From the NCBI GenBank assembly GCA_015057865.1, contig SVDH01000012.1:1-64000 (forward strand): a stretch of 64,000 nt of DNA, written 5' to 3'. The notes beneath the pieces were generated by a model. The model was given only the letters and a program-made list of their open reading frames with translations. It made no database searches and was not told where the DNA came from. Both the position numbers and the translations under genes were made by a program. Each line of letters opens with the position of its first letter. Within the stretch, counting starts at the first letter, position 1. This stretch comes from Lachnospiraceae bacterium (GTDB taxonomy: Bacteria; Bacillota; Clostridia; Lachnospirales; Lachnospiraceae). This document shows positions 17,480 to 27,818 of this stretch, piece after piece.

Positions 17480-17503
17480 CAAAAAAGCCAGTGGAATCCA
17501 CTG
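17480..17503 (-). terminator. Terminator-like hairpin between rpmJ and rpsM
   Basis: CAGTGG/CCACTG with an AAT loop (17489-17503) is followed on the minus strand by GCTTTTTTGCG. It has the form of an intrinsic terminator inside the ribosomal superoperon, about 145 bp before rpsM, so it is more likely a partial terminator or attenuator than an end. Confidence 0.65.
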
Positions 17504-17515
17504 TTTTATGAATAA

Positions 17516-17533
17516 CAGCAGTATTAACTGCTG
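17516..17533 (-). promoter_or_regulatory. Second hairpin in the rpmJ-rpsM gap
   Basis: CAGCAGT (17516-17522) pairs with ACTGCTG (17527-17533) around a 4-nt loop, 13 bp upstream in transcription of the terminator-like stem. Together they make a structured region before the alpha section. The rest of the 240-bp gap shows nothing else I can name. Confidence 0.55.
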
Positions 17534-17574
17534 CAGCCGCCTTCATAATAAATAAGAAAAAAGATTTGTTAGAA

Positions 17575-17688
17575 TCATCCCTGACGCTGTTTATGCTTCG
17601 GGTTTTCGCAGATGATTCGGATACGACCTTTGCGCTTAATGACTTTGCACTTTTCGCACATCGGCTTCACTGATGAACGTACTTTCAC
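17575..17688 (-). CDS. rpmJ: 50S ribosomal protein L36
   Basis: Too short for the ORF track. 37 residues, [37 protein letters not shown], starting with GTG behind AGGAGGAAG. The CX2C...C...H set is the zinc-binding form of L36. It lies between infA and rpsM and is the first gene after a strong internal promoter. Confidence 0.97.
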   Translation of the reverse strand: MKVRSSVKPMCEKCKVIKRKGRIRIICENPKHKQRQG

Positions 17689-17762
17689 AGTATCTTCCTC
17701 CTTTCTCAAAACATCCGGAAATACGCATAGTACTCCCTTGTTCTTTTAAAGCGTCGGTAAAG

Positions 17763-17791
17763 ATTATAGCATGACGCCAAACAGAATACAA
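17763..17791 (-). promoter_or_regulatory. Strong internal promoter for rpmJ-rpsM-rpsK-rpsD-rpoA-rplQ
   Basis: Minus strand TTGTAT, a 17-bp spacer and TATAAT with an extended TGC in front of the -10, in the infA-rpmJ gap. It would let the alpha section, including RNA polymerase alpha, be expressed apart from the S10/spc section. Confidence 0.85.
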
Positions 17792-17794
17792 GTA

Positions 17795-18013
17795 TTATTT
17801 TGCACGCCAGATAATGCGTCCTTTTGAAAGATCATAGGGGGAAAGCTCCAGAGTAACTTTGTCTCCCGGCAGGATCCGGATAAAGTTCATACGCAGCTTG
17901 CCGCTGATATGTGCCAGTACCTCATGACCGTTTTCCAGCTCTACCTGAAACATTGCATTCGGGAGTTTTTCTTTTACAATTCCCTCTACTTCAATGACAT
18001 CCGCTTTTGACAT
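17795..18013 (-). CDS. infA: Translation initiation factor IF-1
   Basis: 72 residues, a single S1-like OB fold ([36 protein letters not shown]). Standard size. It starts 4 bp after the stop of the KOW-protein gene, and the strong internal promoter follows it. Confidence 0.98.
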   Translation of the reverse strand: MSKADVIEVEGIVKEKLPNAMFQVELENGHEVLAHISGKLRMNFIRILPGDKVTLELSPYDLSKGRIIWRAK

Positions 18014-18017
18014 TCAA

Positions 18018-18290
18018 CTAAACCTCCGCTTGTTTATATAATCTCAATGCCCTTTTCATCGTGAGATCCGTACACTCGCCGAGTGCTTCTCTCACATCCT
18101 CCGGCAGATGGATGATCGGCTGTATATGCCGTCTGTTCTTTTTCTTGGGACGATCTAATGTCCTGCTTTCTCCATCGGCAAGAAGAACCTCTTCGTCATC
18201 ACTTGCGATGATGACATATATCTTTCCTTTGTCGTGACCGCAGAGGGAAACGCAAAGCTTCCCTCTGAGGTCCGTATCATATGTTTTCAT
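18018..18290 (-). CDS. KOW-domain RNA-binding protein (L14e-like)
   Basis: 90 residues. The N-terminal half (GKLCVSLCGHDKGKIYVIIASDDEEVLLADG) is a KOW-type motif related to archaeal/eukaryotic L14e, followed by a basic patch (RPKKKNRRH) and a helical tail. Such proteins sit between adk/map and infA in many Clostridia, which suggests a ribosome-linked role, but none is established. Its ATG shares one base with the adk stop (TGATG). Confidence 0.85.
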   Translation of the reverse strand: MKTYDTDLRGKLCVSLCGHDKGKIYVIIASDDEEVLLADGESRTLDRPKKKNRRHIQPIIHLPEDVREALGECTDLTMKRALRLYKQAEV

Positions 18291-18931
18291 CAGCCTACGA
18301 TTCCGATAATGTCAGCAAATACTTTATCCATCGGCTGTGTACCGTCTACGGATGAAAGGATTCCCTCATTTTTATAGTAATCGATCAACGGCTGTGTCTG
18401 CTCATGATATACATTCAGACGGTTCTGAACAGTCTCCGGTTTGTCGTCATCACGAAGGATGATCTCAGAACCGCAGCGGTCGCAGATACCTTCTTTTTTC
18501 GGCGGGATGTTGATGATATGATAAGTTGCTCCACATCCTAAGCATGCACGTCTTCCGCCCATTCTCTCAACGATCTGTGCATCGTTTACTTCGATATCGA
18601 TCGCGTAATCCATCTTCTGTCCGATCGCATTCAGTGCTTCTGTCAAAGCCTCTGCCTGCGGGATCGTTCTTGGGAAACCATCCAGGATAAAACCGTTTGC
18701 ACAGTCTTCTTTCTGGATCCGGTCTACTACCAGGTCACAAACAAGCTCATCCGGCACCAGCTCTCCGGCATCCATATAGCCTTTTGCTTTTTTGCCAAGC
18801 TCTGTTCCTTCTTTGATATTCGCACGGAAAATGTCTCCGGTGGAAATATGCGGAATGCTGAACTTATCTGCGATCTGCTTTGCCTGTGTGCCTTTTCCTG
18901 CGCCGGGTGCGCCAAGCATGATGATTTTCAT
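18290..18931 (-). CDS. adk: Adenylate kinase
   Basis: 213 residues: P-loop [17 protein letters not shown]-binding helices ([14 protein letters not shown]), [13 protein letters not shown] and a lid with four cysteines (CLGCGATYH...CDRCGSEI) that should bind zinc. It makes 2 ADP from ATP and AMP. It follows secY after an 85-bp gap and is translationally coupled to the KOW protein. No map gene follows it. Confidence 0.98.
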   Translation of the reverse strand: MKIIMLGAPGAGKGTQAKQIADKFSIPHISTGDIFRANIKEGTELGKKAKGYMDAGELVPDELVCDLVVDRIQKEDCANGFILDGFPRTIPQAEALTEALNAIGQKMDYAIDIEVNDAQIVERMGGRRACLGCGATYHIINIPPKKEGICDRCGSEIILRDDDKPETVQNRLNVYHEQTQPLIDYYKNEGILSSVDGTQPMDKVFADIIGIVG

Positions 18932-18978
18932 ATGGTTACCTCCCGTCTATGCATAAATGTATTGCATGAAACACCTTT

Positions 18979-19005
18979 AGGGAAGCACAGGATGCGTACT
19001 TCCCT
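18979..19005 (-). promoter_or_regulatory. Hairpin between secY and adk
   Basis: AGGGAAG (18979-18985) pairs with CTTCCCT (18999-19005) around a 13-nt loop in the secY-adk gap. No U-run follows on the minus strand, so it is probably an mRNA-stability or processing element. Confidence 0.45.
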
Positions 19006-19016
19006 ATTATTTTTGG

Positions 19017-20339
19017 TTATGAATTCAGGAAACCTGAATAATTCCGAACCAGCATCTGTGAATCGATCTGCTTTAAAGTCTCAATAACAACACCGACGAT
19101 AATGATCAGTGAGGTGCCGCCGAATGAGATCGACGCATTAAAGAATCCCTCAAAGAAGATCGGTATGATCGCAACGATCGACAGACCGCACGCTCCGATA
19201 AAGATGATATATCCGAGCATTGTCTGCAGATAATCACTGGTTGGTTTGCCCGGGCGGATACCCGGAATAAAGCCACCGGATTTTTTCATGTTGTTTGCGA
19301 CTTCCAACGGATTGAATGTAATCGTCGTATAGAAGTAAGCAAACGCGATGATCAGCAGGACATATACTGCCAGGCCGATCGTATAAACCGGTCTTGCAGG
19401 ATCGCACCAGTTCGACTGACTTAACATGTTCAGGATGAATCCGCCGGGACCGCCCGGATTCTTTCCGAGCAGCTGCGTGATCACTACCGGGAACATCATG
19501 ATCGACTGTGCGAAGATGATCGGGATAACGCCTGCTGTGTTGACACGAAGCGGAATATGTGAGGAGTTTCCTCCAACCTGTGTTCTTCCTCCGAATACTT
19601 TTCTGGAGTACTGAACCGGAATCCGACGCTCCGCGCCCTGCAGCATAACAACCAGAATGATGACTGCCAGGATGATCGCAATGATGATCGCGCCTGCAAG
19701 GATCATGTTCTGAATGTTTTTGCCGATGACAAACTGCTGCCATAACGCACGCAGATCATACGGGATACGGGAAATGATGTTGATCGTCAAAACGATGGAA
19801 ATACCGTTTCCGACGCCCTTTTCCGTGATCCGCTCACCAATCCACATCAGCGTTGTCGAGCCTGCTGTCAGTGCTGCAACTGCCATAATGATATGCAGCG
19901 CATCGTACTGAATCAGATATCCCTGTCTGCCGAAGCCAACAGCCATAGCGATAGACTCGCCAAGAGAAAGAGCAACGGTCAGATAACGCGTGATCGCCGT
20001 CATCTTTTTCCGTCCTTCTTCTCCTTCTTTATGCCATTCCTCAAATTTCGGAATCGCAATGGTCAGAAGCTGCATGATGATCGATGATGTGATGTATGGC
20101 GTAATGTTCAATGCGAAGATTGACATGTTTTCAAAAGATCCACCGGTGATCGCATCAAAGAATCCCAGATTGCCGCCACTGCCAAGATTTGCTTCCATCC
20201 ACTGTTTGAAAAACTCGCCATTAACCCCTGGCATCGGAATCTGACTTCCGATTCGGATCACCACCAGCATCAGAAATGTAAAGATCAGACGCTGGCGAAT
20301 CTCCGGTGTTTTAAAAGCATTTTTGATTTTGGTCAGCAT
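19017..20339 (-). CDS. secY: Protein translocase subunit SecY
   Basis: 440 residues with ten hydrophobic segments, the plug region near IPMPGVNGEF and the cytoplasmic loop KSGGFIPGIRPGKPT typical of SecY. It forms the membrane channel for protein export with SecE/SecG. Its ATG shares a base with the rplO stop (TAATG), and its ribosome-binding site lies inside rplO. Confidence 0.98.
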   Translation of the reverse strand: MLTKIKNAFKTPEIRQRLIFTFLMLVVIRIGSQIPMPGVNGEFFKQWMEANLGSGGNLGFFDAITGGSFENMSIFALNITPYITSSIIMQLLTIAIPKFEEWHKEGEEGRKKMTAITRYLTVALSLGESIAMAVGFGRQGYLIQYDALHIIMAVAALTAGSTTLMWIGERITEKGVGNGISIVLTINIISRIPYDLRALWQQFVIGKNIQNMILAGAIIIAIILAVIILVVMLQGAERRIPVQYSRKVFGGRTQVGGNSSHIPLRVNTAGVIPIIFAQSIMMFPVVITQLLGKNPGGPGGFILNMLSQSNWCDPARPVYTIGLAVYVLLIIAFAYFYTTITFNPLEVANNMKKSGGFIPGIRPGKPTSDYLQTMLGYIIFIGACGLSIVAIIPIFFEGFFNASISFGGTSLIIIVGVVIETLKQIDSQMLVRNYSGFLNS

Positions 20340-20785
20340 TAAACTACCTCTGCACTTCCCCCAGCAGCTTCGATTTTTTCCTTAGCGGATGCTGAAAATG
20401 CGTTTGCCTGTACAGTGAGCTTTTTGGTCAGCTCGCCGTTGCCCAGAATTTTAACTCCATCTCTCGGATTGCGTACGATTCTGGTCTCAACAAGCATGTC
20501 CACTGTAACAACCGTGCCGTCTTCGAACCGCTCAAGAGCAGCTACATTTACCGGGATGATCTCTTTTGCGTTGATATTTGTAAAGCCTCGTTTCGGAATC
20601 CGGCGATATAAAGGCATCTGTCCACCTTCAAATCCCGGTCTCGGAGCTCCGCCCGAACGAGCTTTCTGGCCCTTATGTCCTTTGCCGGCTGTCTTGCCGT
20701 TTCCGGAACCATGGCCTCTGCCCCTTCTGAAATTATTGCTGTGCTTGGAGCCTTCCGCCGGACTTAAATTTGATAAATCCATCAT
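20339..20785 (-). CDS. rplO: 50S ribosomal protein L15
   Basis: 148 residues: the Gly/Arg-rich N-terminus ([26 protein letters not shown]) that threads into 23S rRNA and a globular C-terminus. GGAGG precedes the first ATG. Overlaps secY by one base. Confidence 0.98.
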   Translation of the reverse strand: MMDLSNLSPAEGSKHSNNFRRGRGHGSGNGKTAGKGHKGQKARSGGAPRPGFEGGQMPLYRRIPKRGFTNINAKEIIPVNVAALERFEDGTVVTVDMLVETRIVRNPRDGVKILGNGELTKKLTVQANAFSASAKEKIEAAGGSAEVV

Positions 20786-20804
20786 GGTACCTCCTTCTCC
20801 TATC

Positions 20805-20987
20805 TTATACTTCTTCTACTTCTACAAGATGTTTCACCTGGAATACCATGCCGCGGATTGCCGGATTGTCCGGTTTTTCAACAGTTGCATGCATTTTACG
20901 CAGTCCAAGCGCTTCTATGGTTTTTTTATGCTTTGGTTTTGCACCGATCGGTGACTTAACCAATGTGATCTTTAATGTATCAGCCAT
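20805..20987 (-). CDS. rpmD: 50S ribosomal protein L30
   Basis: 60 residues, [32 protein letters not shown], the compact bacterial L30. Located between rpsE and rplO as in other spc operons. Confidence 0.97.
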   Translation of the reverse strand: MADTLKITLVKSPIGAKPKHKKTIEALGLRKMHATVEKPDNPAIRGMVFQVKHLVEVEEV

Positions 20988-21002
20988 TGTAAACCTCCTG
21001 TT

Positions 21003-21512
21003 TTAACCTAAGATCTCGTCGATACTCTTACCGCGTGCTTTGGCAACTTCTTCCGGAGATTTCAACTGGCTAAGCGCATCGATCGTTGCAAGTACAACGT
21101 TCTGCTTGTTGTTTGAGCCCAGTGATTTTGTACGGATATTACGGATACCTGCAAGCTCGCAAACGCTACGTGCCGGACCACCTGCGATAACACCGGTACC
21201 TTCCGGGCTTCTCTTAAGCAGTACGTGTGCGCCGGTATGCTTTCCGACAATATCATGCGTGATACTGTTGTTCTTATCCAGCTTAACCTCGATCAGGCGC
21301 TTTGTTGCATCTTCTTTTCCTTTGCGGATCGCTTCCGGAATTTCAGTTGCTTTGCCCAGGCCTGCGCCAACATGACCATTGCCGTCACCTACAACTACAA
21401 GGGCTGTAAAACGCATGTTACGTCCACCCTTTACTACTTTGGTGACACGCTTGATCGTTACAACTTTTTCTTCCAGCTCAAGCTGGTCAACATCAATAAT
21501 TGTACGTTTCAT
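21003..21512 (-). CDS. rpsE: 30S ribosomal protein S5
   Basis: 169 residues with the double-stranded RNA-binding N-terminal fold ([21 protein letters not shown]) and the C-terminal domain with [17 protein letters not shown]. It takes part in decoding fidelity and mRNA unwinding. Confidence 0.98.
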   Translation of the reverse strand: MKRTIIDVDQLELEEKVVTIKRVTKVVKGGRNMRFTALVVVGDGNGHVGAGLGKATEIPEAIRKGKEDATKRLIEVKLDKNNSITHDIVGKHTGAHVLLKRSPEGTGVIAGGPARSVCELAGIRNIRTKSLGSNNKQNVVLATIDALSQLKSPEEVAKARGKSIDEILG

Positions 21513-21529
21513 GTGTTACTCCCCTCCTG

Positions 21530-21898
21530 TTAAAAGTCTAATCCGGCTTCGCGTGCTGCGTCTGCCAGTGCCTGTACTTTACCCTGATAGATAAAACCGC
21601 CACGGTCAAATACAACTGTTGTGATACCTGCAGCAAGCGCTTTCTTTGCGATCGCGGTACCAACCTGTGCGGCTGCATCTACGTTGTTTGTCTTCTCACA
21701 GGCTTCTTTGATTTCTTTTTCAAGAGTGGAAGCTGCTGCCAGTGTACGGCCGGCCTCGTCATCGATAATCTGAGCATACATATGATTGTTGCTTCTGAAT
21801 ACAGCCAGACGCGGTCTTGCGGCAGTACCTGCTAAGTTTTTACGAACTCTTGCGTGCTTTTTTACACGATTTGCAGTTCTGGATTTTTTATTAACCAT
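21530..21898 (-). CDS. rplR: 50S ribosomal protein L18
   Basis: 122 residues with [20 protein letters not shown] and [24 protein letters not shown]18 binds 5S rRNA in the central protuberance. Lies between rplF and rpsE. Confidence 0.98.
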   Translation of the reverse strand: MVNKKSRTANRVKKHARVRKNLAGTAARPRLAVFRSNNHMYAQIIDDEAGRTLAAASTLEKEIKEACEKTNNVDAAAQVGTAIAKKALAAGITTVVFDRGGFIYQGKVQALADAAREAGLDF

Positions 21899-21917
21899 TT
21901 CTATGCCTCTCCTTTAA

Positions 21918-22454
21918 TTACTTACCGGTCTTACCAACCTTGCGTCTGATATGCTCATCAGCATACTTAATGCCCTTGCCCTTATACGGCTCCGGACGTT
22001 TCTTGTCGCGGATTTCAGCCGCATACTGGCCGACTTTTTCCTTATCGATACCTTTGACGATGATTTTGTTACCGTCAACTTCTACTTCTACACCTTCCGG
22101 ATCTTCCATCTCTACCGGATGAGAGAATCCAAGGTGAAGTGTCAGCTTTTTACCCTGCTTGATCGCACGGTAACCAACACCGTTTAATTCAAGATTCTTC
22201 TGATAGCCGGTGTGAACACCTACTACCATGTTATTGATCAGTGATCTGGTCAGACCATGGAGTGCCCGGTTTCTCTTCAGATCATTCGGACGCTCAACGA
22301 TGATCTCCGCACCTTCCTGTTTAATGGTCATTTCCTCCGGCAGCACTCTCTCAAGTGTTCCCTTCGGTCCTTTAACTGTCACCAGATTATTTTCTGCGAT
22401 CGTAACGGTTACGCCGTCCGGGATCGCGATTGGCATTCTTCCTACACGTGACAT
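21918..22454 (-). CDS. rplF: 50S ribosomal protein L6
   Basis: 178 residues with two homologous L6 folds and the C-terminal signature [30 protein letters not shown]. Normal length and position between rpsH and rplR. Confidence 0.98.
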   Translation of the reverse strand: MSRVGRMPIAIPDGVTVTIAENNLVTVKGPKGTLERVLPEEMTIKQEGAEIIVERPNDLKRNRALHGLTRSLINNMVVGVHTGYQKNLELNGVGYRAIKQGKKLTLHLGFSHPVEMEDPEGVEVEVDGNKIIVKGIDKEKVGQYAAEIRDKKRPEPYKGKGIKYADEHIRRKVGKTGK

Positions 22455-22490
22455 GCCCGTACCTCCAATTTTTTCATAGTCGCTGCCGGC

Positions 22491-22892
22491 TTACCAAACA
22501 AATGCCAGTACCTCGCCGCCAACCTGTAATTTTCTAGCTTCTTTGTCTGTGATCACGCCCTGGTTTGTAGAAAGGATTGCTACACCCAGACCGCCAAGCA
22601 CACGCGGGATCTCATCTTTGCCTGCGTAAACACGAAGACCCGGCTTAGAGATTCTCTTGATGCCGCTGATGATCTTGTCATTCTTTGTTGCGCCATATTT
22701 CAGTGTGATATGGATCACATCAAAGCCGCCTTCATTAACGATTTCATATTTTGTGATATAGCCTTCTTTTTCCAGAATGTCAGCAATGGCTACTTTCATT
22801 TTTGAAGAAGGAATATCTACTGTGTCATGTTTTGCAGTATTGGCGTTACGGATTCTTGTAAGCATATCTGCAATCGGATCACTCATTGTCAT
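22491..22892 (-). CDS. rpsH: 30S ribosomal protein S8
   Basis: 133 residues, [30 protein letters not shown] and the C-terminal [31 protein letters not shown] lies before the first of two possible ATGs. In E. coli S8 represses the spc operon; no target site was worked out here. Confidence 0.98.
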   Translation of the reverse strand: MTMSDPIADMLTRIRNANTAKHDTVDIPSSKMKVAIADILEKEGYITKYEIVNEGGFDVIHITLKYGATKNDKIISGIKRISKPGLRVYAGKDEIPRVLGGLGVAILSTNQGVITDKEARKLQVGGEVLAFVW

Positions 22893-22905
22893 GATTATTT
22901 CCTCC

Positions 22906-23091
22906 TTACCAACTACTCTTCTTTACGCCCGGGATCTCACCCTTATAAGCCAACTCACGGAAACATACTCTGCAGATACCGTATTTTCTAAGGTATGCAT
23001 GCGGACGTCCGCAGATCTTGCAGCGGTTGTATTCTCTGGTGGAGAATTTCTGCTTACGCTGCTGTTTGATTTTCATAGATTTCTTTGCCAC
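22906..23091 (-). CDS. rpsN: 30S ribosomal protein S14, zinc type
   Basis: 61 residues with [21 protein letters not shown], two CX2C pairs that bind zinc (short S14 form). Located between rplE and rpsH. Confidence 0.98.
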   Translation of the reverse strand: MAKKSMKIKQQRKQKFSTREYNRCKICGRPHAYLRKYGICRVCFRELAYKGEIPGVKKSSW

Positions 23092-23106
23092 TATCCTATC
23101 CTCCTG

Positions 23107-23646
23107 TTAACGTGCAAATGGCATACCGAACTGTGCCAGCAGCTCACGTCCTTCTTCGTCTGTCTGAGCTGTGGTAACAACGATGATATCCATACCTCTG
23201 ATCTTATCAACCTTATCGTACTCGATTTCCGGGAAGATCAGCTGCTCTTTGATACCCATGGAGTAGTTTCCACGTCCATCAAAGGAATTCGGATTCACGC
23301 CGCGGAAGTCGCGGACACGCGGAAGTGCCAGGTTAACCAGGCGATCCAGGAATTCATACATACGCTCACTTCTAAGTGTAACCATACATCCGATCGGCAT
23401 ACCCTCACGAATCTTAAAGTTCGCAACAGATTTTTTAGCCTTTGTGATGACCGGTTTCTGACCGGAGATGATCTCCAGGTCTTTCATAGCGGACTCCAGG
23501 ATCTTGGCATTTTCTTTTGCTTCACCAACACCCATGTTGATTACGATCTTGTCAATTTTCGGAACCTGCACAACATTTTTGTAGCCGAATTTTTTGATCA
23601 TCGCATCAACGATTTCATTTTCGTACTGTTCTCTCAGTCTGCTCAA
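23107..23646 (-). CDS. rplE: 50S ribosomal protein L5
   Basis: 179 residues with [16 protein letters not shown] and [31 protein letters not shown]5 binds 5S rRNA and contacts P-site tRNA. Follows rplX. Confidence 0.98.
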   Translation of the reverse strand: MSRLREQYENEIVDAMIKKFGYKNVVQVPKIDKIVINMGVGEAKENAKILESAMKDLEIISGQKPVITKAKKSVANFKIREGMPIGCMVTLRSERMYEFLDRLVNLALPRVRDFRGVNPNSFDGRGNYSMGIKEQLIFPEIEYDKVDKIRGMDIIVVTTAQTDEEGRELLAQFGMPFAR

Positions 23647-23663
23647 TGTTAAGCCCTCCTTTC

Positions 23664-23969
23664 CTAATCAATCACATCGCCGGTCTTCTTTGCATAACGA
23701 ACTTTCTTGTCTCCGTCAAATTTGAAGCCGATTCTTGTTGCTTCGCCTTTGTGCAGATACATTACGTTCGATACATGGATCGGACCTTCTTCTGTGATAA
23801 TGCCGCCTGCAGGGTTGCCTGCGCCGGGCTTAACATGCTTTGTGCGCTGATTTACACCTTCAACGATTACGGTGTCTTTTTTCGGATCAACAGAGAGAAC
23901 CTTTCCCTCTTTTCCGAGATCTTTTCCGGCGATCACGCGAACGGTATCACCTTTTTTGATTTTCTGCAT
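23664..23969 (-). CDS. rplX: 50S ribosomal protein L24
   Basis: 101 residues; the KOW motif [25 protein letters not shown] is at the N-terminus. L24 is an early assembly protein of the large subunit. It follows rplN by 11 bp. Confidence 0.98.
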   Translation of the reverse strand: MQKIKKGDTVRVIAGKDLGKEGKVLSVDPKKDTVIVEGVNQRTKHVKPGAGNPAGGIITEEGPIHVSNVMYLHKGEATRIGFKFDGDKKVRYAKKTGDVID

Positions 23970-23980
23970 GATCGTACCTC

Positions 23981-24349
23981 CTACAATACTTCCGGAGCCA
24001 GAGAAACGATCTTCATGAACTGTTTTTCACGAAGCTCTCTTGCTACCGGTCCGAAAATACGGGTTCCTCTCGGTGTCTTGTCATCTTTGATGATGACTGC
24101 TGCGTTCTCGTCGAAGCTGATGTAAGAACCGTCTTTACGACGTGTGCTTCTCTTTGTGCGAACGACAACTGCTTTTACGATATCACCTTTTTTGACAACG
24201 CCGCCTGGTGTTGCATCTTTAACCGTAGCAGTAATAATGTCACCGATGTGTGCATATCTTCTGGTCGAGCCGCCCATAACACGGATGCAAAGGATTTCTT
24301 TTGCTCCGGTATTGTCGGCTACTTTCAGTCTGCTTTCCTGCTGAATCAT
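23981..24349 (-). CDS. rplN: 50S ribosomal protein L14
   Basis: 122 residues, [28 protein letters not shown], through [28 protein letters not shown]. Standard L14. First gene of the classic spc section. Confidence 0.98.
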   Translation of the reverse strand: MIQQESRLKVADNTGAKEILCIRVMGGSTRRYAHIGDIITATVKDATPGGVVKKGDIVKAVVVRTKRSTRRKDGSYISFDENAAVIIKDDKTPRGTRIFGPVARELREKQFMKIVSLAPEVL

Positions 24350-24362
24350 ACTGACAGCCTCC

Positions 24363-24620
24363 TTATCTTGCTTTCTCGATAATCTCGACCAGTCTCCATC
24401 TCTTATCTTTGGATAACGGTCTGGTCTCCATCACACGTACTCTGTCGCCGATGCCGCACTCATTGTTCTCATCGTGTGCCTTCAGGCGGTACGTTCTTTT
24501 TACGATCTTATTGTAAAGTGGATGTCTTACACTGTCTTCAATAGCAACCACGACCGTCTTATCCATCTTGTCGCTGACCACTTTTCCGACACGCGTCTTT
24601 CTCAGATTTCTTTCTTCCAC
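24363..24620 (-). CDS. rpsQ: 30S ribosomal protein S17
   Basis: 85 residues with the OB fold [18 protein letters not shown]. It starts with GTG behind AAGGAGACC. Standard S17, between rpmC and rplN. Confidence 0.97.
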   Translation of the reverse strand: MEERNLRKTRVGKVVSDKMDKTVVVAIEDSVRHPLYNKIVKRTYRLKAHDENNECGIGDRVRVMETRPLSKDKRWRLVEIIEKAR

Positions 24621-24651
24621 AATGGTCTCCTTTCAAGGATCTTTCCTGTGA

Positions 24652-24852
24652 CTATTCCGCCTTCTCGGTCATAACAGTCTGGATCCTGGCAATATTTCTC
24701 TTGACTTCTTTGATTCTTCCTGTGTTCTCCAGCTGGTTTGTTGCATTCTGGAAACGCAGATTAAAGAGTTCTTTTTTTGCATCTACGAGCTGTGCTTTCA
24801 GCTGTGCAGCGTCGTAATTTCTTAATTCTTCTAAATATTTACTTGATCTCAT
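24652..24852 (-). CDS. rpmC: 50S ribosomal protein L29
   Basis: 66 residues, two helices with [32 protein letters not shown]. Its ATG shares one base with the rplP stop (TAATG). L29 borders the peptide exit tunnel. Confidence 0.98.
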   Translation of the reverse strand: MRSSKYLEELRNYDAAQLKAQLVDAKKELFNLRFQNATNQLENTGRIKEVKRNIARIQTVMTEKAE

Positions 24853-25280
24853 TACTGTTCACCGCCTTCTAAATCCGCACGGGAAACAACCTTGCACTTG
24901 CATGGCAGCTTGTGCGATGCAAGACGCAGAGCTTCACGGGCTGTGTCTTCAGGTACACCGGCAATCTCGAAAAGTACGCGTCCCGGTTTAACAACTGCTA
25001 CCCAGTACTCCAGGGCACCTTTACCGGATCCCATTCGGGTCTCAGCAGGTTTTGCGGTAACCGGCTTGTCCGGGAAAATCTTGATCCAGACTTTACCGCC
25101 TCTCTTTACGTGACGGGTCATCGCTACACGGGCTGCCTCGATCTGATTGGAACGAATCCAGCAGGGTTCGGTAGCAACGATACCAAATTCACCATTGGTG
25201 ATCCGTGTTCCTCTGGTCGGTTTGCCGGCCATAGATCCGCGGAACTGTTTCCGATGTTTTACTCTTTTCGGCATTAACAT
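24852..25280 (-). CDS. rplP: 50S ribosomal protein L16
   Basis: 142 residues, [20 protein letters not shown], with [22 protein letters not shown]. It is coupled at both ends: the start shares a base with the rpsC stop and the stop with the rpmC start. Confidence 0.98.
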   Translation of the reverse strand: MLMPKRVKHRKQFRGSMAGKPTRGTRITNGEFGIVATEPCWIRSNQIEAARVAMTRHVKRGGKVWIKIFPDKPVTAKPAETRMGSGKGALEYWVAVVKPGRVLFEIAGVPEDTAREALRLASHKLPCKCKVVSRADLEGGEQ

Positions 25281-25930
25281 TATCTATCTCCCCCTTCTGC
25301 TTTCTTCGGAAGGATTTCGCCTTTGTAGATCCAGACTTTAACACCTACTTTACCATAGGTTGTATCTGCCTCAGCGAATCCATAGTCGATATCAGCGCGC
25401 AGTGTCTGCAGCGGGATGGTTCCCTCACTGTAGAACTCGGTACGTGCCATATCAGCACCACCCAGACGTCCGGAAACGGATGTCTTGATTCCAAGTGCGC
25501 CGGCTCTCATGCATCTTCCCATGCAGGATTTCATTGCACGACGGAAGGATACACGGTTTTCCAGCTGTGCAGCGATGTTTTCTGCAACAAGCTGTGCATC
25601 TTTGTCCGGTCTTTTGATCTCTTTGATGTCTACGATGAGCTTCTTGTCAGTGAACTTCTGAAGGTCTTTCTTCACCTTCTCGATCTCTGCGCCGCCCTTA
25701 CCGATAACAACGCCCGGTTTTGCGGTGTAGATTGTGATTTTTACACGGTCACTGGTACGCTCGATCTGGATATCAGAGATTCCTGCACTGTATAATTTCT
25801 TTTTCAGAAACTGTCTGATATTGTAATCTTCTACGAGAAGGTCTGCGAAATTGTCTTCCGCATACCATTTTGAACTCCAGTCTTTAATGACTCCTACTCG
25901 TAAACCATGGGGATTTACTTTCTGTCCCAT
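25280..25930 (-). CDS. rpsC: 30S ribosomal protein S3
   Basis: 216 residues with a KH domain ([23 protein letters not shown]) and the C-terminal S3 domain. Part of the mRNA entry channel. Follows rplV by 10 bp. Confidence 0.98.
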   Translation of the reverse strand: MGQKVNPHGLRVGVIKDWSSKWYAEDNFADLLVEDYNIRQFLKKKLYSAGISDIQIERTSDRVKITIYTAKPGVVIGKGGAEIEKVKKDLQKFTDKKLIVDIKEIKRPDKDAQLVAENIAAQLENRVSFRRAMKSCMGRCMRAGALGIKTSVSGRLGGADMARTEFYSEGTIPLQTLRADIDYGFAEADTTYGKVGVKVWIYKGEILPKKAEGGDR

Positions 25931-25940
25931 AATACTCCTC

Positions 25941-26327
25941 CTATTTCTCGTTCAGCACGATCGTAATGTGGCAGGTTCTCTTTTCGATACGATAAGCTCT
26001 GCCCTGTGCTCTTGGCCGGATACGCTTCATTGTCGGACCTTTGTTTGCGTAGCATTCTTCCACATAAAGGTCATCTGCTCTCAGTCCATTGTTGTTCTCT
26101 GCATTAGCGATTGCAGATTCCAACAGCTTTTTGATCACGCTGGAAGCGTAGCGAGGATTGTAGGTTACGATAGCGAGTGCAGTTGCTACGTCCTTGCCGC
26201 GGATCGCGTCGAGTACGAAGCCTGCTTTCTGCGCAGACATTCTTGCGTAAGATAACTTAGCAGAAGGTCTGGTGTCTTTATTCGCATTTCTCTCTCTTTT
26301 GATCTGGGATCTATGTCCTCTTGACAT
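25941..26327 (-). CDS. rplV: 50S ribosomal protein L22
   Basis: 128 residues, with a conserved loop that reaches into the exit tunnel ([28 protein letters not shown]). The N-terminus ([18 protein letters not shown]) is extended relative to E. coli L22. Confidence 0.97.
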   Translation of the reverse strand: MSRGHRSQIKRERNANKDTRPSAKLSYARMSAQKAGFVLDAIRGKDVATALAIVTYNPRYASSVIKKLLESAIANAENNNGLRADDLYVEECYANKGPTMKRIRPRAQGRAYRIEKRTCHITIVLNEK

Positions 26328-26346
26328 TTTATAGCCTCCTTTAAGT

Positions 26347-26628
26347 TTATCTTACACCGCTCTTCTTTTCGTCTTTACCGTGTCCTCTGTAGGTACGGGT
26401 TGCGACGAACTCACCGAGCTTATGTCCAACCATGTCTTCCGTGATGTATACCGGAACATGCTTTCTGCCGTCATGTACGGCAATGGTATGTCCGACGAAT
26501 GACGGGAAGATCATGGAGCGACGGGACCAGGTCTTGATGACCTGCTTGTCGCCGGATTCATTCATTGCATCGATCTTCTTTAATAAGCTTTCGTCTGCGA
26601 AAGGTCCTTTTTTTAATGAACGACCCAT
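26347..26628 (-). CDS. rpsS: 30S ribosomal protein S19
   Basis: 93 residues, [20 protein letters not shown], and the core [31 protein letters not shown]. It lies on the head of the small subunit. Follows rplB by 16 bp. Confidence 0.98.
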   Translation of the reverse strand: MGRSLKKGPFADESLLKKIDAMNESGDKQVIKTWSRRSMIFPSFVGHTIAVHDGRKHVPVYITEDMVGHKLGEFVATRTYRGHGKDEKKSGVR

Positions 26629-26644
26629 TTTCTTACCTCCCTAA

Positions 26645-27490
26645 TTACTTAATGGCTCTGCCGTCTCTTCTTCTGACGATCAGTTTGTTAGATGCTTTCT
26701 TCTTCGGTCTGGTCTTCAGGCCAAGTGCCGGCTTACCCCAAGGTGTGCACGGACCCGGACGTCCGATACCGGTCTTACCTTCACCACCACCATGCGGATG
26801 ATCGTTCGGGTTCATAACAGAACCGCGGACGGTCGGGCGGATGCCCATGTGGCGTTTCCGGCCTGCCTTACCCAGATTGATCAGGTTATGGTCGCCGTTG
26901 CCGACTACGCCGATCGTGGCGCGGCAGTTTGCCGGAACCATACGCATCTCACCGGAGGGAAGACGAAGCGTTGCATATTTACCTTCTTTTGCCATCAGCT
27001 GCGCGGAGTTACCTGCGGAACGAACCATCTGTCCGCCCTTGCCCGGATGCAGCTCGATGTTGTGAACCTGTGTACCAACCGGAATGTTTGCAAGCGGCAG
27101 GCAGTTGCCTACACGAACTTCTGCTTCCGGTCCGCTGACAACGGTCATACCGTCTGTCAGACCCTGCGGTGCCAGGATATAAGCTTTTGTACCATCCTGA
27201 TAGCAGATCAGCGCAATGTTTGCTGTACGGTTCGGATCGTACTCGATACCGATTACCTTTGCCGGCATACCGTCTTTGCTGTTACGCTTGAAATCGATGA
27301 TTCTGTATTTTTTCTTTGCACCGCCGCCGCGATGTCTTACTGTAATTTTACCCTGGTTGTTTCTTCCAGCCGTCTTTGAGGATGATACCAGCAGGGATTT
27401 CTCCGGAGTTGTTTTTGTGATCTCGGAAAAATCAGAGCCGGTCATGTTACGTCTGGAAGGTGTATACGGGTTATAAGTTTTGATTCCCAT
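26645..27490 (-). CDS. rplB: 50S ribosomal protein L2
   Basis: 281 residues. It has [22 protein letters not shown], the conserved [20 protein letters not shown] loop next to the peptidyl-transferase centre, and a basic C-terminus. Standard length. Confidence 0.98.
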   Translation of the reverse strand: MGIKTYNPYTPSRRNMTGSDFSEITKTTPEKSLLVSSSKTAGRNNQGKITVRHRGGGAKKKYRIIDFKRNSKDGMPAKVIGIEYDPNRTANIALICYQDGTKAYILAPQGLTDGMTVVSGPEAEVRVGNCLPLANIPVGTQVHNIELHPGKGGQMVRSAGNSAQLMAKEGKYATLRLPSGEMRMVPANCRATIGVVGNGDHNLINLGKAGRKRHMGIRPTVRGSVMNPNDHPHGGGEGKTGIGRPGPCTPWGKPALGLKTRPKKKASNKLIVRRRDGRAIK

Positions 27491-27506
27491 TGTATGCTCC
27501 TTTCAA

Positions 27507-27818
27507 TTACAGACCTGCAAAGATTTCGATATCCTTGCTGTCTTCCGTCAGTGTGACGATTGCCTTCTTGGTATCGGCTTTCTTTCCGCTGATCACGCCC
27601 TGACGGGTGTTACGACGGCTTGCTTTGCCTGTCTGGTTCAGTGTGCGAACCTTTGCCACCTTGACATCGTCAAACATCTTCTCTACAGCTTCCTTGATCA
27701 TGGCTTTGTTTGCCTCCGGATGAACCAGGAATGTGTATTTTTTCTCTGCCATGAGATTCATGCTTTTTTCTGTAACCACTGGTTTGAGGATTACGTCATA
27801 GTACTGAATGTTTGCCAT
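27507..27818 (-). CDS. rplW: 50S ribosomal protein L23
   Basis: 103 residues, [33 protein letters not shown], docking site for trigger factor and SRP at the exit tunnel. Its ATG shares one base with the rplD stop (TAATG). Confidence 0.98.
   Translation of the reverse strand: MANIQYYDVILKPVVTEKSMNLMAEKKYTFLVHPEANKAMIKEAVEKMFDDVKVAKVRTLNQTGKASRRNTRQGVISGKKADTKKAIVTLTEDSKDIEIFAGL

Noticed and set aside
17243-17482. 79-residue minus ORF ahead of rpsM as a leader peptide
   Set aside because: It begins with TTG directly after a T-run, without a ribosome-binding site, and then runs into rpsM in another frame.
22777-23652. 291-residue plus-strand ORF opposite rpsH/rpsN/rplE
   Set aside because: Shadow of three conserved ribosomal genes; the Cys- and His-rich composition is typical of antisense reading.
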